In this document: one piece after another, positions 1 to 9,456 of the stretch
Position numbering within the stretch: the first letter of the stretch is position 1
Layout: the number at the start of each line of letters is the position of its first letter
NCBI RefSeq assembly: GCF_003544875.1
Contig: NZ_CP032093.1
Span: 992,001-1,056,000 of the forward strand
Origin: Vibrio alfacsensis
GTDB taxonomy: Bacteria > Pseudomonadota > Gammaproteobacteria > Enterobacterales > Vibrionaceae
Reading direction: 5' to 3'
Length of the DNA: 64,000 nucleotides
Position numbers and translations under genes: made by a program
Notes under the pieces: generated by a model
The model's input: the letters and a program-made list of their open reading frames with translations, nothing else
The model's database searches: none
Told to the model about the DNA's origin: nothing

Positions 1-1592
1 TCCTTATTGGTGAAAAGTTGGAAGCATATGCCTCATCTCGCGCTCGCAGTGGTGTCCAAGCTCTGATGGATCTCGTTCCAGAGAATACAACGCTGATCGT
101 AGATGGTAAGCGTCAAGAAGTACCAGCGTCACAGCTTCAACCGGGTGATGTTATTGAAGTTGCGCCTGGTGGTCGAATGCCTGCAGATGGATTATTGATG
201 ACCCTTGCTGCGAGTTTTGATGAAAGTGCTCTGACAGGAGAATCGCTTCCGGTTGAACATAGTGAAGGCGGAAGAATCATGGCCGGCGCTGTGGTTGTTG
301 ATAAAGTTGTGCAAGTTAAGGTGACATCTCGTCAAGGTGAAAATGCGATTGACCGTATTTTGCATTTGATTGAAGAAGCAGAATCACGCAAAGCACCGCT
401 TGAACGCTTCCTCGATAAGTTCAGCCGTTGGTACACACCGTTGATGATGCTTGTTTCTCTATTAGTCATCATTACACCGCCATTGTTGTTTGCTCAACCT
501 TGGGAAACATGGGTATACCGTGGATTGGCATTGCTATTGATCGCGTGTCCATGTGCCTTGGTTATCTCTACGCCAGCTGCGATAACTTCTGGCTTAGCGG
601 CGGCGGCAAAGCGAGGCGCACTGATCAAAGGTGGTGCGGCACTAGAGTTGCTTGGTCGTGTGGAATCGGTCGCTTTTGATAAAACAGGTACACTGACACA
701 AGGTAAACCACAAGTGACTGACGTGGTGCCATTTTATGTGACGGAAGAACAACTACTGAGCTTGACCGCTTCGATAGAGATTGGCTCAAGCCACCCTTTG
801 GCAATTTCTCTAGTGAATAAAGCACAAGGGCAGGGAATCATGATTCCGGAGGCCGATGATAAAACCGCTCAGGTTGGCGCTGGTGTAACAGGTGTGGTCG
901 ATGGTAGGTTGGTTCAAGTTATTGCACCGTCAAAAGCCGATTTCCCTCTGTCATCTGTGATTGAGAAGCAAGTCGTGGCGTTGGAAGAGCAAGGAAAAAC
1001 GGTGGTCATCGCCCGTTATGACGAACAAGTGATTGGTTTGATTGCGTGGCAAGATACCCTCCGTCAAGATGCTCAGCAAGCAGTAGCAGCACTGAAAAAG
1101 CTGGGAATCTCATCTGTGATGCTAACCGGTGACAATCCTCGAAGTGCTGAAGCGATTGCTAACCAAATTGGTCTTGATTACAAAGCCAGTCTGCTACCAG
1201 CAGATAAAGTGCACTATGTGGAACAGATTTCAACGCAGCACACAGTCGCGATGGTGGGTGACGGTATTAACGACGCACCAGCGATGAAAGCATCCAGCAT
1301 CGGTATTGCGATGGGTGGCGGTACTGATGTTGCACTAGAAACTGCCGATGCTGCGCTAACTCATAACCGTTTGATTGAGCTTGCAGCAATGATTGAGTTA
1401 TCGCGTGCGACTTTAAACAACATTCGTCAAAACGTTGCATTAGCGCTCGGCTTGAAAGGCGTGTTCTTAGTGACGAGTTTACTTGGTATTACTGGCCTTT
1501 GGGTCGCAGTACTCGCCGATAGTGGCGCAACTGCACTGGTTACGTTGAATGCTTTGAGATTGCTTCGTTTTGAATCTAAGCAAGTAAAATAG
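1..1592 (+). CDS. zntA: Zn/Cd/Pb-exporting P1B-type ATPase ZntA, 5' end missing
   Basis: Inner-membrane pump that expels Zn(II), Cd(II) and Pb(II) at the cost of ATP. The reading frame is open from base 3, so the gene runs off the left edge and the N-terminal metal-binding domain and first membrane helices are missing. Visible in order: the actuator-domain TGES motif, the CPC metal-binding triad in the helix ending CPCALVIS, the phosphorylation motif DKTGTLT, the HP motif of the nucleotide domain (SSHPLA), the TGD loop, and the hinge motif GDGINDAP. The last helices carry the N..LK..F and VLADSGAT residues typical of zinc-type rather than copper-type pumps. A terminator follows directly. Confidence 0.93.
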   Translation, partial: LIGEKLEAYASSRARSGVQALMDLVPENTTLIVDGKRQEVPASQLQPGDVIEVAPGGRMPADGLLMTLAASFDESALTGESLPVEHSEGGRIMAGAVVVDKVVQVKVTSRQGENAIDRILHLIEEAESRKAPLERFLDKFSRWYTPLMMLVSLLVIITPPLLFAQPWETWVYRGLALLLIACPCALVISTPAAITSGLAAAAKRGALIKGGAALELLGRVESVAFDKTGTLTQGKPQVTDVVPFYVTEEQLLSLTASIEIGSSHPLAISLVNKAQGQGIMIPEADDKTAQVGAGVTGVVDGRLVQVIAPSKADFPLSSVIEKQVVALEEQGKTVVIARYDEQVIGLIAWQDTLRQDAQQAVAALKKLGISSVMLTGDNPRSAEAIANQIGLDYKASLLPADKVHYVEQISTQHTVAMVGDGINDAPAMKASSIGIAMGGGTDVALETADAALTHNRLIELAAMIELSRATLNNIRQNVALALGLKGVFLVTSLLGITGLWVAVLADSGATALVTLNALRLLRFESKQVK

Positions 1593-1615
1593 CAAGATAA
1601 GCCCTTTAATAATTA

Positions 1616-1646
1616 GCCTGAGGTTTAGATGCCTCAGGCTTTTTTG
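1616..1646 (+). terminator. Intrinsic terminator after zntA
   Basis: The 8-bp stem GCCTGAGG/CCTCAGGC (1616-1623 and 1632-1639) closes a short loop and is followed by a T run. It sits 24 bases after the zntA stop codon. Confidence 0.9.
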
Positions 1647-1787
1647 TAACCGCTAAACAAAAAATATCTTTGTTGAATGTTTCGTTTGGTAAATCACTCA
1701 TTCTTATGCAACGAAGTGATTCCCCCTCTAACAAAGTGTGATGTAAACCGTTTTATTTGAAAGTGTAGATTTATTACATTGTTTCAT

Positions 1788-1803
1788 TGTGACTGTGATC
1801 ACT
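1788..1803 (+). promoter_or_regulatory. Probable CRP site upstream of udp
   Basis: The sequence TGTGA-N6-TCACT matches nine of ten bases of the CRP core TGTGA-N6-TCACA. It lies about 95 bp before the udp start codon. E. coli udp is a classic CRP/CytR promoter, so this site probably ties nucleoside use to cAMP. A further TGTGA half-site occurs at 1737-1741. The rest of the 1593-1898 spacer holds only the zntA terminator and no recognisable gene. Confidence 0.65.
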
Positions 1804-1898
1804 CAATGTTGAGGAAAGGTTCGCTACAGTGCTTCTGTACCCAACAACTTATTAATGAGCTTATTGTTTACAAAATAGGCCACAACAAGGAGCGACTT

Positions 1899-2657
1899 AT
1901 GTCTCAAGCTGTATTCCATTTAGGTGTTACTGAAGCGGATCTTAATGGTGCAACGCTAGCCATCATTCCAGGCGATCCAGCACGCGTACAAAAAATCGCA
2001 GAAGAAATGGAAAATCCAGTATTTCTAGCAAGTCACCGCGAATATACGCTTTACCGTGCAGAGCTAGATGGTAAACCTGTTGTGGTTTGTTCTACAGGTA
2101 TCGGTGGCCCATCAACGTCTATCGCAGTGGAAGAACTCGCGCAATTAGGTGTTCGCACTTTCCTACGTGTCGGAACAACGGGCGCAATCCAGCCGCATGT
2201 TAATGTCGGTGACATGATCGTGACCACAGGTTCTGTTCGCCTAGACGGTGCGAGCTTGCACTTTGCTCCTATGGAGTTCCCAGCAGTAGCAGATTTTGAA
2301 ATCGCAACCGCAATGAAAGCAGCAGTTGAAGAATCTGGTGCAACTGTTCATATGGGTGTGACTGCTTCAAGTGATACTTTCTACCCAGGTCAAGAGCGTT
2401 ACGACACGTTCTCCGGCCGTGTGGTTAAGCGTTTCCAAGGCTCTATGCAAGAGTGGCAAGACATGGGCGTTCTGAACTTTGAAATGGAGTCAGCAACACT
2501 GCTAACCATGTGTGCAAGTTCAGGCCTTAAAGCGGGTTGTGTAGCTGGTGTTATCATCAACCGTACACAAAAAGAGATTCCAGATCATTCAACGCTGAAA
2601 GAAACGGAAGCTCGCTCAATTAAGGTTGTAGTTGAAGCGGCTCGTAAGATGCTTTAA
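1899..2657 (+). CDS. udp: Uridine phosphorylase
   Basis: Cytoplasmic enzyme that splits uridine with phosphate to uracil and ribose 1-phosphate in pyrimidine salvage. The 252-residue product fits the family (E. coli Udp has 253). The phosphorylase signature [16 protein letters not shown] is near residues 68-83, and the FEMES ribose/phosphate-binding motif is near residue 195. The start chosen is the ATG at 1899, which follows the ribosome site AAGGAG and gives the conserved N-terminus MSQAVFHLG. An in-frame upstream extension to 1779 would run through the CRP site and is not credible. It is a single-gene unit with its own terminator. Confidence 0.96.
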   Translation: MSQAVFHLGVTEADLNGATLAIIPGDPARVQKIAEEMENPVFLASHREYTLYRAELDGKPVVVCSTGIGGPSTSIAVEELAQLGVRTFLRVGTTGAIQPHVNVGDMIVTTGSVRLDGASLHFAPMEFPAVADFEIATAMKAAVEESGATVHMGVTASSDTFYPGQERYDTFSGRVVKRFQGSMQEWQDMGVLNFEMESATLLTMCASSGLKAGCVAGVIINRTQKEIPDHSTLKETEARSIKVVVEAARKML

Positions 2658-2680
2658 TAACCGTAAGATGCTTTAATAAC
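2643..2680 (+). repeat. 19-bp exact tandem duplication over the udp stop codon
   Basis: The unit CGTAAGATGCTTTAATAAC occurs twice in a row (2643-2661 and 2662-2680). The first copy encodes the last residues RKML and the stop. The second copy repeats them in the 3' UTR, so the duplication leaves the protein unchanged. Confidence 0.97.
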
Positions 2681-2710
2681 AACGGTTAGTTGACATTTAA
2701 ACAAACGGGA

Positions 2711-2737
2711 AAAGCCAGAGGTTGCCTCTGGCTTTTT
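2711..2737 (+). terminator. Intrinsic terminator after udp
   Basis: The 11-bp perfect stem AAAGCCAGAGG/CCTCTGGCTTT with a 3-base loop is followed by T residues, about 55 bases after the udp stop. Confidence 0.93.
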
Positions 2738-2881
2738 CTATCTGCGTTTTATTCGAAGGGGCGTTGTAACAAGCGAGAGTGAGCCGTTATTTTCTACAAT
2801 TAGCATTACCTTTTGTATTCGTTTGTTGGGCCCATTCACGAAAAAGCAGCCACGAGAGCTGCTTTTGATAGTGATCAGAGA

Positions 2882-4042
2882 TTAGATTTCGTCAGAACCG
2901 CCAGCGGCTTTAAACCAAGCACTTAGGTGTGTTTTCAGGTCTTTTAACTCATCCGGACCGATTAAGGCTAACCCTAAATCCTCTGCACGAGTGATGTCGT
3001 TGTGGCGCAGTGGACGGAAGCTGACGAGCATGGCTCGAGCTTGTAGACCGCCTAGTAAGTCACGTAATGATTCCAGCTTGTAGAGTGTATCATCACCATC
3101 ATCACGCATGCCTTTAGTTTTACATTCGATGATGTGAAGCTTGTTGTTCACCACCGTCGCAACATCAAGCTCATTGCGAACTTCGCTTTCACCGAGTTTG
3201 CGATAAACCTGAACATTTAATGAGCGATCTTGAATGGTCGGCATACTATCTTGAATTTGTTTTACCGTGCTATGCACCAGTGTTTCAAGCCATTCACCGT
3301 TAGAGAAACGACGAGCGTCCTCATTCGTGAACGTTAAAATACCATTTTCGTAAGTTGCAATTTGTGCCTCAACCAAATCACTCAGAAGCATATTGAGCTC
3401 ACGGTAGCCTTGCTGCTTTTCAGACAACTCCACATCAAGCTTCTGTTCTTTACGACAAGTCGTCGCAAGGTAGTTAAGCGTCGCAAGCCCAGGGCCGAGT
3501 TCTAATGCATTTGATGCCCATCGTTCACCAAGCTCATAGAGTTTTAGGTCTAATTGAGGAGGGAGGTCAACGTGGTGGAATTCACCGCGTGCACCGAAAA
3601 TGGTGAGGTAATCAGCAATCGTAATGTGGTCTTCAACTTGAGAGTCTTCTTTGCCATCTGGGTATAGCCAACATAACTTATCGCTGTTTGGTTCCACAAC
3701 AAAGATAGGCCAATGGTAAGTACGGAAAACTTCATAAACTGAGAGTAAGCGATGACGAAGACCACAGCTTGCATTGAGCTTAACTTCTTCGCCGCGGCTG
3801 TGTAAATCTTGAGCCAGAGTCTGAATTGATTGTTTGATCAGAGACGTATTGACAACAGAAGGAATCTCAAAAAATTCAGAGGTAATTTTTCGCTGTTCTA
3901 ATACGGCACTCAGTCGATGGTAGGCGTCTTCTTGGCTCTTGTCACCGATGAATACGATATGAGTACTGATTGTACGATTATCTAAAAGCGGAGTGACCAA
4001 TCTCACGGGATCTTGGTCGATTATACCAACATGAACAGCCAT
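2882..4042 (-). CDS. Stand-alone CARF-domain nuclease, DUF1887 (VC1899/Card1/Can2-like)
   Basis: 386-residue protein of the DUF1887 family. The family pairs an N-terminal CARF fold that senses cyclic oligoadenylate with a C-terminal PD-(D/E)XK nuclease; Card1 and Can2 are characterised members, and V. cholerae VC1899 is, from memory, a structurally solved one. The first ~150 residues look CARF-like (GIIDQDPVRLVTPLL, FIGDKS, NASCGLRHRLLSVYEVF). The nuclease signature is near residues 315-340, with NELDVATVV followed by IIECKTKG, giving the catalytic D and E-x-K residues. The ATG at 4042 was chosen because AAGGAAAAC precedes it; a 28-codon upstream extension is hydrophobic and lacks a ribosome site. 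No CRISPR or cas gene is in the window, so its trigger and target here are unknown. Confidence 0.85.
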   Translation of the reverse strand: MAVHVGIIDQDPVRLVTPLLDNRTISTHIVFIGDKSQEDAYHRLSAVLEQRKITSEFFEIPSVVNTSLIKQSIQTLAQDLHSRGEEVKLNASCGLRHRLLSVYEVFRTYHWPIFVVEPNSDKLCWLYPDGKEDSQVEDHITIADYLTIFGARGEFHHVDLPPQLDLKLYELGERWASNALELGPGLATLNYLATTCRKEQKLDVELSEKQQGYRELNMLLSDLVEAQIATYENGILTFTNEDARRFSNGEWLETLVHSTVKQIQDSMPTIQDRSLNVQVYRKLGESEVRNELDVATVVNNKLHIIECKTKGMRDDGDDTLYKLESLRDLLGGLQARAMLVSFRPLRHNDITRAEDLGLALIGPDELKDLKTHLSAWFKAAGGSDEI

Positions 4043-4123
4043 AAGTTTTCCTTCATATTTGGCTTGCTCGAAAATATAAATGAAAAGGATGAGCAAGCCA
4101 TAATAACCATATGTAGACAAGGT

Positions 4124-4163
4124 CATAAAAAAACAAGGGCGACTTGGTAAAAAGTCGCCCTTG
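4124..4163 (-). terminator. Intrinsic terminator of the chemoreceptor gene
   Basis: The 11-bp perfect stem CAAGGGCGACT/AGTCGCCCTTG (4134-4144 and 4153-4163) is followed on the minus strand by seven T residues. It separates the chemoreceptor gene from the DUF1887 gene. Confidence 0.9.
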
Positions 4164-4206
4164 TACAGTTGGTTGTATGGATTCTCAGCGTTATCTATTT
4201 CAATAA

Positions 4207-6198
4207 CTATAACTTAAATCGATGAACCAATTCGTTTTGCTGATGTGCTAACTGTGTCAATGACTCGCTGGTTTGTGCGATGCTCGACATTGCGTGATAG
4301 CTCTCGTCAGCAATACTGTTGATTTCTTCTATGTTGCGGGCAATATCTGTTGATGTCGCACTTTGCTCCGCCGCCGCATGAGAAATATGCGTACTCATTT
4401 GACTAATTTCCAGGATGAGGGCTTGGATTTCTTCCATCGAACTGTTGGCTTTCGAGGCTTGTTCTACGGACATCTCCATATCATTCATACAGCTTTGAAT
4501 CACTTGGTTTGCTGATTGTGAACTTGATTGTAAGTTACTGATCATAGACTCAATCTCGGTGGTTGATTGGGTCGTTTTAGAGGCCAGAACACGAACTTCA
4601 TCTGCGACAACCGCAAAACCGCGTCCCTGCTCACCTGCGCGGGCTGCTTCTATTGCCGCGTTGAGTGCAAGTAGATTGGTTTGCTCAGCAATATTACGAA
4701 TCACGTCAAGAATAGAACCGATTTGACCACTCATTTTTTGTAATTCAGATACCGCAGAAACGGATTCATTTAAACGGCTCTCCAATTGATTGATGGTCGA
4801 GATATTACTGTTCATCACATTGCGGCCTTGATCCGAAGCCGACTCAACGCGTTGTACCATTTCTAACGAGCTTTGTGCACTTTGCGCGACTTCTTGCACA
4901 GAGTTAGACATCTCCGTCATTGCAGTGGCAACACTGGCGGTTTGGGCACGTTGTGAGTTTAGCTTCATTTGTGCAGATGAAGAGGTACTCTCGTTGTTGG
5001 ATGCAGTGGTGGTTAAGTTTTCTGATGCATCGTTAATTTTCACCAAAATGTCGTGAAGACTGTCGGCGAGTGTATTGATATGGCCACTCACGCGGCTGAA
5101 TTCATTGTTGTAACGAATATCGATGCGCTGTGTCATGTCTCCATTGGCTAAACTTTCTAGCGCTTTCAAAATGCGAGTCAGAGGTTCACGAACGCTGTTT
5201 GCGATGTGATAGCCAATCGCAGTAGCAAAAATAACAACGATGACTCCGATAACCATCGCTTTTGTCACCCCCTGAGAATAAATCGCCCCAGCTTCTGTCA
5301 ATGATTCGTTCAATTTGTCAGTCGCCGTCGTGTTGAACTGCTCAAGAATAGTCATTGTGGAATCGACTTTTGCCGCTAAGTTGGCAATGTTGTCATAAAG
5401 TGCTGCGCGAGCGGCTAAGTAGCTGTTGTGTTGGTCCAATACACCACCACGTTGACCAACGTCACGAGTAAACTGCGCAACGGTTTCTCCAAACGCCTTT
5501 TTTAACTCCGGAAGTTGAGTCACAAGGCCGTTAAATGCGTAATTTAAATGAGTCACAGCCTTACGGTTTTTAGCGAGCGCTTGCATCACTTGTTCAGGGT
5601 TTGTACTGGCGAGCGCATCAGAGGTAATAATTTCTGCGTCATTGAGTTTTATGAAATAACTCTTAGCCATGACTTTGACCGAGATACTTGATTGATCAGC
5701 TATATACTCTTTTAAGCCAACAGACAGCTCGGTATTTAATTGCTGGAATCGACGAGAAGATTTTTGTACTTCTTCTTGGGCAACGAACATCGCTTCGTAA
5801 TTGTTCATGGCTTCCAGCGCTTCGTTGAAGTAGCTCTGCTCTAGTTCTTTCAATTGAGAGAAAGGTTCAGCAAGAGATGGATAGATCTGGCTCGCCACTT
5901 CAAGTTGATTTAGCGTTGCGGCAAATTGTTGCTGAGATTTGGCAAATTCTTGACGCATCTCCTCCATGCGTTGTTTATTCTCAGTGGTTAGAAAGTCTTT
6001 AAATGACTTATCGGCAGAAAGAAGCTCTACACTGGTTTGGTTAGATAGTGATACGAGTGGTAAGGATGACTTGGAAACATTCTCGAATTTTCCATGAATG
6101 TCATTCATACCTCCCATCATAATGGCAATTGTGACAGCAAATAAGATGATGATCAGAGCAAAGCCTGCATACATCCGTTTAATAACTGAACCCCGCAT
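4207..6198 (-). CDS. Methyl-accepting chemotaxis protein
   Basis: 663-residue transmembrane chemoreceptor that signals through CheA/CheW. A first membrane helix ([18 protein letters not shown]) lies at residues ~10-30, followed by a ~290-residue periplasmic helical sensor domain, a second helix ([16 protein letters not shown]) near residue 320, a HAMP linker, and the long cytoplasmic coiled coil. The coil's hairpin tip carries the conserved [17 protein letters not shown] motif. The ATG at 6198 was chosen because GAGAGGA precedes it; the upstream extension has no ribosome site. The ligand cannot be told from sequence. No other chemotaxis gene is nearby, which is usual for Vibrio receptors. Confidence 0.93.
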   Translation of the reverse strand: MRGSVIKRMYAGFALIIILFAVTIAIMMGGMNDIHGKFENVSKSSLPLVSLSNQTSVELLSADKSFKDFLTTENKQRMEEMRQEFAKSQQQFAATLNQLEVASQIYPSLAEPFSQLKELEQSYFNEALEAMNNYEAMFVAQEEVQKSSRRFQQLNTELSVGLKEYIADQSSISVKVMAKSYFIKLNDAEIITSDALASTNPEQVMQALAKNRKAVTHLNYAFNGLVTQLPELKKAFGETVAQFTRDVGQRGGVLDQHNSYLAARAALYDNIANLAAKVDSTMTILEQFNTTATDKLNESLTEAGAIYSQGVTKAMVIGVIVVIFATAIGYHIANSVREPLTRILKALESLANGDMTQRIDIRYNNEFSRVSGHINTLADSLHDILVKINDASENLTTTASNNESTSSSAQMKLNSQRAQTASVATAMTEMSNSVQEVAQSAQSSLEMVQRVESASDQGRNVMNSNISTINQLESRLNESVSAVSELQKMSGQIGSILDVIRNIAEQTNLLALNAAIEAARAGEQGRGFAVVADEVRVLASKTTQSTTEIESMISNLQSSSQSANQVIQSCMNDMEMSVEQASKANSSMEEIQALILEISQMSTHISHAAAEQSATSTDIARNIEEINSIADESYHAMSSIAQTSESLTQLAHQQNELVHRFKL

Positions 6199-6429
6199 AA
6201 GTGAGCGTCCTCTCCCAAAAATAGCCAAATAAATAAGAAATAACAAAATTTACAAAATTCTCTGGATTGTATTGAGTTCATTGCGCACGTTTTATGACGC
6301 ACACGACAAAAAAAGATTCTCTGATTCGCGTTCTGCTGATAGTGTTAAGTGAACACTGTTTTTTATTGAGCTCAATCTTGGCATAGCGCATACTAAGTAG
6401 GTAACACACCTATATAAAATGGAGTTCCC

Positions 6430-6780
6430 ATGGCGGAAGAAACAATTTTCAGCAAAATTATTCGAAAAGAGATTCCTGCTGATGTTCTATATCAAGACGA
6501 TTTAGTTACGGCATTTCGCGATATCAACCCTCGTGCGCCAAGCCACATTCTTATTATTCCAAATAAGCTCATCCCAACATCAAACGATGTAGAGGCGGAA
6601 GATGAAGCGATGATGGGACGCTTGTTCACAGTAGCGAAGAAACTTGCTAAGGAAGAGGGCATTGCCGAAGATGGTTATCGCCTTATCATGAACTGTAATG
6701 CCCATGGTGGACAAGAGGTTTACCATATCCATATGCACTTGTTGGGCGGTCGTCCTCTTGGGCCAATGGTGTTAAGCTAA
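6430..6780 (+). CDS. hinT: HIT-family purine nucleoside phosphoramidase HinT
   Basis: Small cytoplasmic dimeric hydrolase of AMP-lysine and other phosphoramidates. The 116-residue product carries the histidine triad H-x-H-x-H in [11 protein letters not shown] near residue 100, and the family N-terminus ([21 protein letters not shown]). A GGAG ribosome site precedes the ATG. It heads a run of genes that matches the E. coli order hinT-ycfL-lpoB-thiK-...-ycfP, with differences noted in the entries below. Confidence 0.96.
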   Translation: MAEETIFSKIIRKEIPADVLYQDDLVTAFRDINPRAPSHILIIPNKLIPTSNDVEAEDEAMMGRLFTVAKKLAKEEGIAEDGYRLIMNCNAHGGQEVYHIHMHLLGGRPLGPMVLS

Positions 6781-6929
6781 CTCGCATTTAAATGACGTCT
6801 GTCGCACGGCTCAGTACGTAAAAATGCCGTAGCCATGAGGCATAACGTGATTTTGAATGTGAAGTGTGGATGGTTCAATATGCCATCCACTTTTCAGTTT
6901 GGTCGAATAACACATTTGTGGAGATAAAT

Positions 6930-8324
6930 GTGAAATATGCTTTGAAGCTATTCGGTTTGATTAGCTGGGCCTTGTTGGCGACAGGGTGTGCGAACTTATC
7001 TGCAGGTAGCCTGTTTAGTCATTACAGCGATCAAAACCAAGAAGTGTATCAAGCCGTCGTGGCGGGCAATTATGCGCAAGCTGAGCAATTGCAATCGAGT
7101 GATGTCGGCGGTGAAATTCTTGGCAATTTCGAATTAGGCCGTATTTCTTTTCTTGCTCAAGATTATCCCAAAAGTTTGAGTGCATTGGAAAACAGTGATC
7201 GAGCTGTACGCAAACAGCAAGATCGAGCGACCATCTCCGTATCAGAAACCGCAACAAGTGTGGGTTCCCTCGCCATTAACGATAACTTAAATGATTACCA
7301 ACCTGCCGATTATGAACTCGGCTTTTTGCATTTGTATCTTGGCCTGAACTACCTACAGAAAAATGATCTTGAGGGAGCGTTAGTTGAGGTGCGTCGTGCT
7401 AACCAAGTACAAGAAGCGGCTAAAAAAGCTAGGGAAAGGGAACTAAAGCAAGCGGAGAAAGATCTTAACAAACAAGGGATGTCGGCTAACTTGGGTAGTG
7501 TATTAGCGAACTATCCAGACGCAGGGAAAAAGTTAAGTTCCGTTCAGAATGGTTACTTGTTTTATCTCTCTGGCTTGCTTTATGAAGCATCACGAGATTT
7601 GAACAGTGCGTATGTGGATTACCGCCGCGCATTGGCGGTTATGCCAGACAACAAGCAAGTGATTGAAAGTACCATGTACGCCGCGAAAAAATTGGGTATG
7701 AACCAAGATTTGCGTATGTTGGAAAAACGTTATGGTAAGGCCCCATCAGCTCTAAGCAAATCACAAGGTCGTGTGATTGTGATAGATGAGCAAGGAGTGG
7801 TGGAAGCGTTGCAAGGTTGGCGTATTGACTTACCTATTTATGACAGTCGAGGGAATGGGGCCATTTACTCATTAGCGTTACCTTATTATCCCAAGCGTGG
7901 CACACAACGCTTTGGTGATGTTGCTTTGAACGGTAAGAAATTACCATCAAGTACGTTAGTGAATGTGAACGACATGGCACAGAATGACCTAAATGAGCGT
8001 TTAACAACCATCATTCTACGTCAAGCCATTCGTGTTTGGGCAAAAGACCGTATTCGTAAAGAAGCGGTACAAGGAGATGACGTTGGAAATCTTATTTTCA
8101 ACGTATGGAACACATTAACTGAGCAACCTGATACCAGAAGTTGGCAGACCCTACCGGGGACGGTGAAAACTGCTTCAAAAGTGGTGAAACCGGGTCAGCA
8201 GAGCCTTAATGTTGGCGATCAGGTGTATCAATTCGAAGTGCTAGCACAGCAAACAACGTTGGTTTGGGTCTCTCGTCAGGGAGCGCATTCAACCGTGTGG
8301 CATAAACAACTGGGGAGGTTGTAA
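6930..8324 (+). CDS. COG3014-type conserved lipoprotein with TPR-like helices
   Basis: 464-residue predicted lipoprotein of unknown function. The N-terminal signal peptide ends in the lipobox LLATGC, with the acylated cysteine near residue 20. The next ~250 residues read as TPR-like helical repeats (YQAVVAGNYAQAEQL, LGLNYLQKNDLEGALVEVRRANQ, YVDYRRALAVMPDN) with a lysine/glutamate-rich stretch near residue 160; the C-terminal half is beta-rich. The start is GTG at 6930 behind GGAGAT; the ORF opens upstream, but starting there would bury the signal peptide. Its stop overlaps the next start by one base (TAATG), so translation is probably coupled to ycfL. An envelope scaffold role is only a guess. 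Confidence 0.8.
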   Translation: MKYALKLFGLISWALLATGCANLSAGSLFSHYSDQNQEVYQAVVAGNYAQAEQLQSSDVGGEILGNFELGRISFLAQDYPKSLSALENSDRAVRKQQDRATISVSETATSVGSLAINDNLNDYQPADYELGFLHLYLGLNYLQKNDLEGALVEVRRANQVQEAAKKARERELKQAEKDLNKQGMSANLGSVLANYPDAGKKLSSVQNGYLFYLSGLLYEASRDLNSAYVDYRRALAVMPDNKQVIESTMYAAKKLGMNQDLRMLEKRYGKAPSALSKSQGRVIVIDEQGVVEALQGWRIDLPIYDSRGNGAIYSLALPYYPKRGTQRFGDVALNGKKLPSSTLVNVNDMAQNDLNERLTTIILRQAIRVWAKDRIRKEAVQGDDVGNLIFNVWNTLTEQPDTRSWQTLPGTVKTASKVVKPGQQSLNVGDQVYQFEVLAQQTTLVWVSRQGAHSTVWHKQLGRL

Positions 8325-8716
8325 TGAGAGCGTGGCTTATTGGTTTTGCAATGATGATTGGTTTAGTCGGTTGTGCTGACAACACCGCGGGTATTCGAAT
8401 CGATGGTCAAACCCAGAACGTATTTTTTGGTGACAATGTATTGGGTAGCCGTTTACTGATTGACGAGATTAGAACAACGTATGTTGATGATCGGCCTCGA
8501 GGCGTGGTGCAACTCACGAGCAATTACAAAGGCGACCAGCACATTCTTTACCGTTTTTACTGGTACGACAATTCAGGTTTGGAAGTGAACACAAAACCGG
8601 GTCCGTGGCGACAAATGACCGTGCGAGGATTTGAACAAGTTACGTTATCTGAGGTAACCGTAAATCCAAATGGCACTCAATTTCGCGTTCAAATCCGTGA
8701 AGCACAAGATGATTAA
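8324..8716 (+). CDS. ycfL: YcfL-family lipoprotein
   Basis: 130-residue predicted lipoprotein with a signal peptide and lipobox GLVGC (cysteine near residue 17), followed by one beta-rich domain with the family motif YRFYWYDNSGLEV. E. coli YcfL sits beside lpoB in the same way, and its function is unknown. The start codon overlaps the stop of the preceding lipoprotein gene. The two are probably made together and perhaps act together at the outer membrane, which is inference from position. Confidence 0.85.
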   Translation: MRAWLIGFAMMIGLVGCADNTAGIRIDGQTQNVFFGDNVLGSRLLIDEIRTTYVDDRPRGVVQLTSNYKGDQHILYRFYWYDNSGLEVNTKPGPWRQMTVRGFEQVTLSEVTVNPNGTQFRVQIREAQDD

Positions 8717-8806
8717 CCCACTCTTCGGTGGATACAATTTTTAGCGGTTATGCTGCTTTACCAAGGTGGAAACGCCTTGGAATGAAACACAAACTAAGGA
8801 ACTCTC

Positions 8807-9397
8807 ATGAAGAAAAGTGTTATTGCTCTGTTAGGTCTTGCCGTCATTTTAGGTGGTTGTTCAAACAAAGTCTCTTATGGTGATGCGCAAGCGGTTGAAA
8901 CGACGACGATTGATTTTGGTTCAACCGATCTACAAAAAATTGCCGGTGAAATGGTCGACAGCATGATGATGTCAGGTTCTGTGGCAGCGATCACCCGTGA
9001 CCAACGTCCAATTGTGTTTGTTGAGCGCATCAAGAACAAGACAAGTGAACACATTGATACAGAATCGATCACGGATTCAATCTCAACCAAGATGCTGAAC
9101 TCAGGTAAGTTCCGCTTTGTTGACATGGACCGTGTAGAGTCCGTTCGTGAGCAGTTGAACTTCCAAAATTCAGATCAACTGGTAAACCAAAGCACGGCGA
9201 TTCAATTCGGTAAAATGGTCGGTGCGCAATACATGCTTTACGGTAACCTTTCAAGCATCGTGAAAAATGCAGGCAGTGACAAAGACGTATACTACAAAAT
9301 GACCATGCGTTTAATGGATTTGGAAACGGGCTTGATTGAATGGGCGGACGAGACAGAAATTCGCAAAGAGCAATCTAAGAGCCTATTTGGTCTTTAA
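8807..9397 (+). CDS. lpoB: Penicillin-binding protein activator LpoB
   Basis: Outer-membrane lipoprotein that reaches through the periplasm to stimulate the peptidoglycan synthase PBP1b. The 196-residue product has a signal peptide with lipobox LGGC (cysteine near residue 18), a short linker, and the globular LpoB domain (RPIVFVERIKNKTSEHIDTESI, MVGAQYMLYGNLSSI). The linker is much shorter than the proline-rich one in E. coli LpoB, as expected outside the Enterobacterales. The ATG follows AAGGAAC. Gene order with ycfL and the thiK-like gene supports the call. Confidence 0.9.
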   Translation: MKKSVIALLGLAVILGGCSNKVSYGDAQAVETTTIDFGSTDLQKIAGEMVDSMMMSGSVAAITRDQRPIVFVERIKNKTSEHIDTESITDSISTKMLNSGKFRFVDMDRVESVREQLNFQNSDQLVNQSTAIQFGKMVGAQYMLYGNLSSIVKNAGSDKDVYYKMTMRLMDLETGLIEWADETEIRKEQSKSLFGL

Positions 9398-9456
9398 TGA
9401 GACTTTCACGCTATTGATCTCTTGAACGTTATTAACCTAATGTGGATAAGTCATTT

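Noticed and set aside
6341..6365. AGTGTT-AAGTG-AACACT followed by a T run before hinT, terminator-like on the plus strand
   Set aside because: Only a 6-bp AT-rich stem, with no plus-strand gene upstream to terminate.
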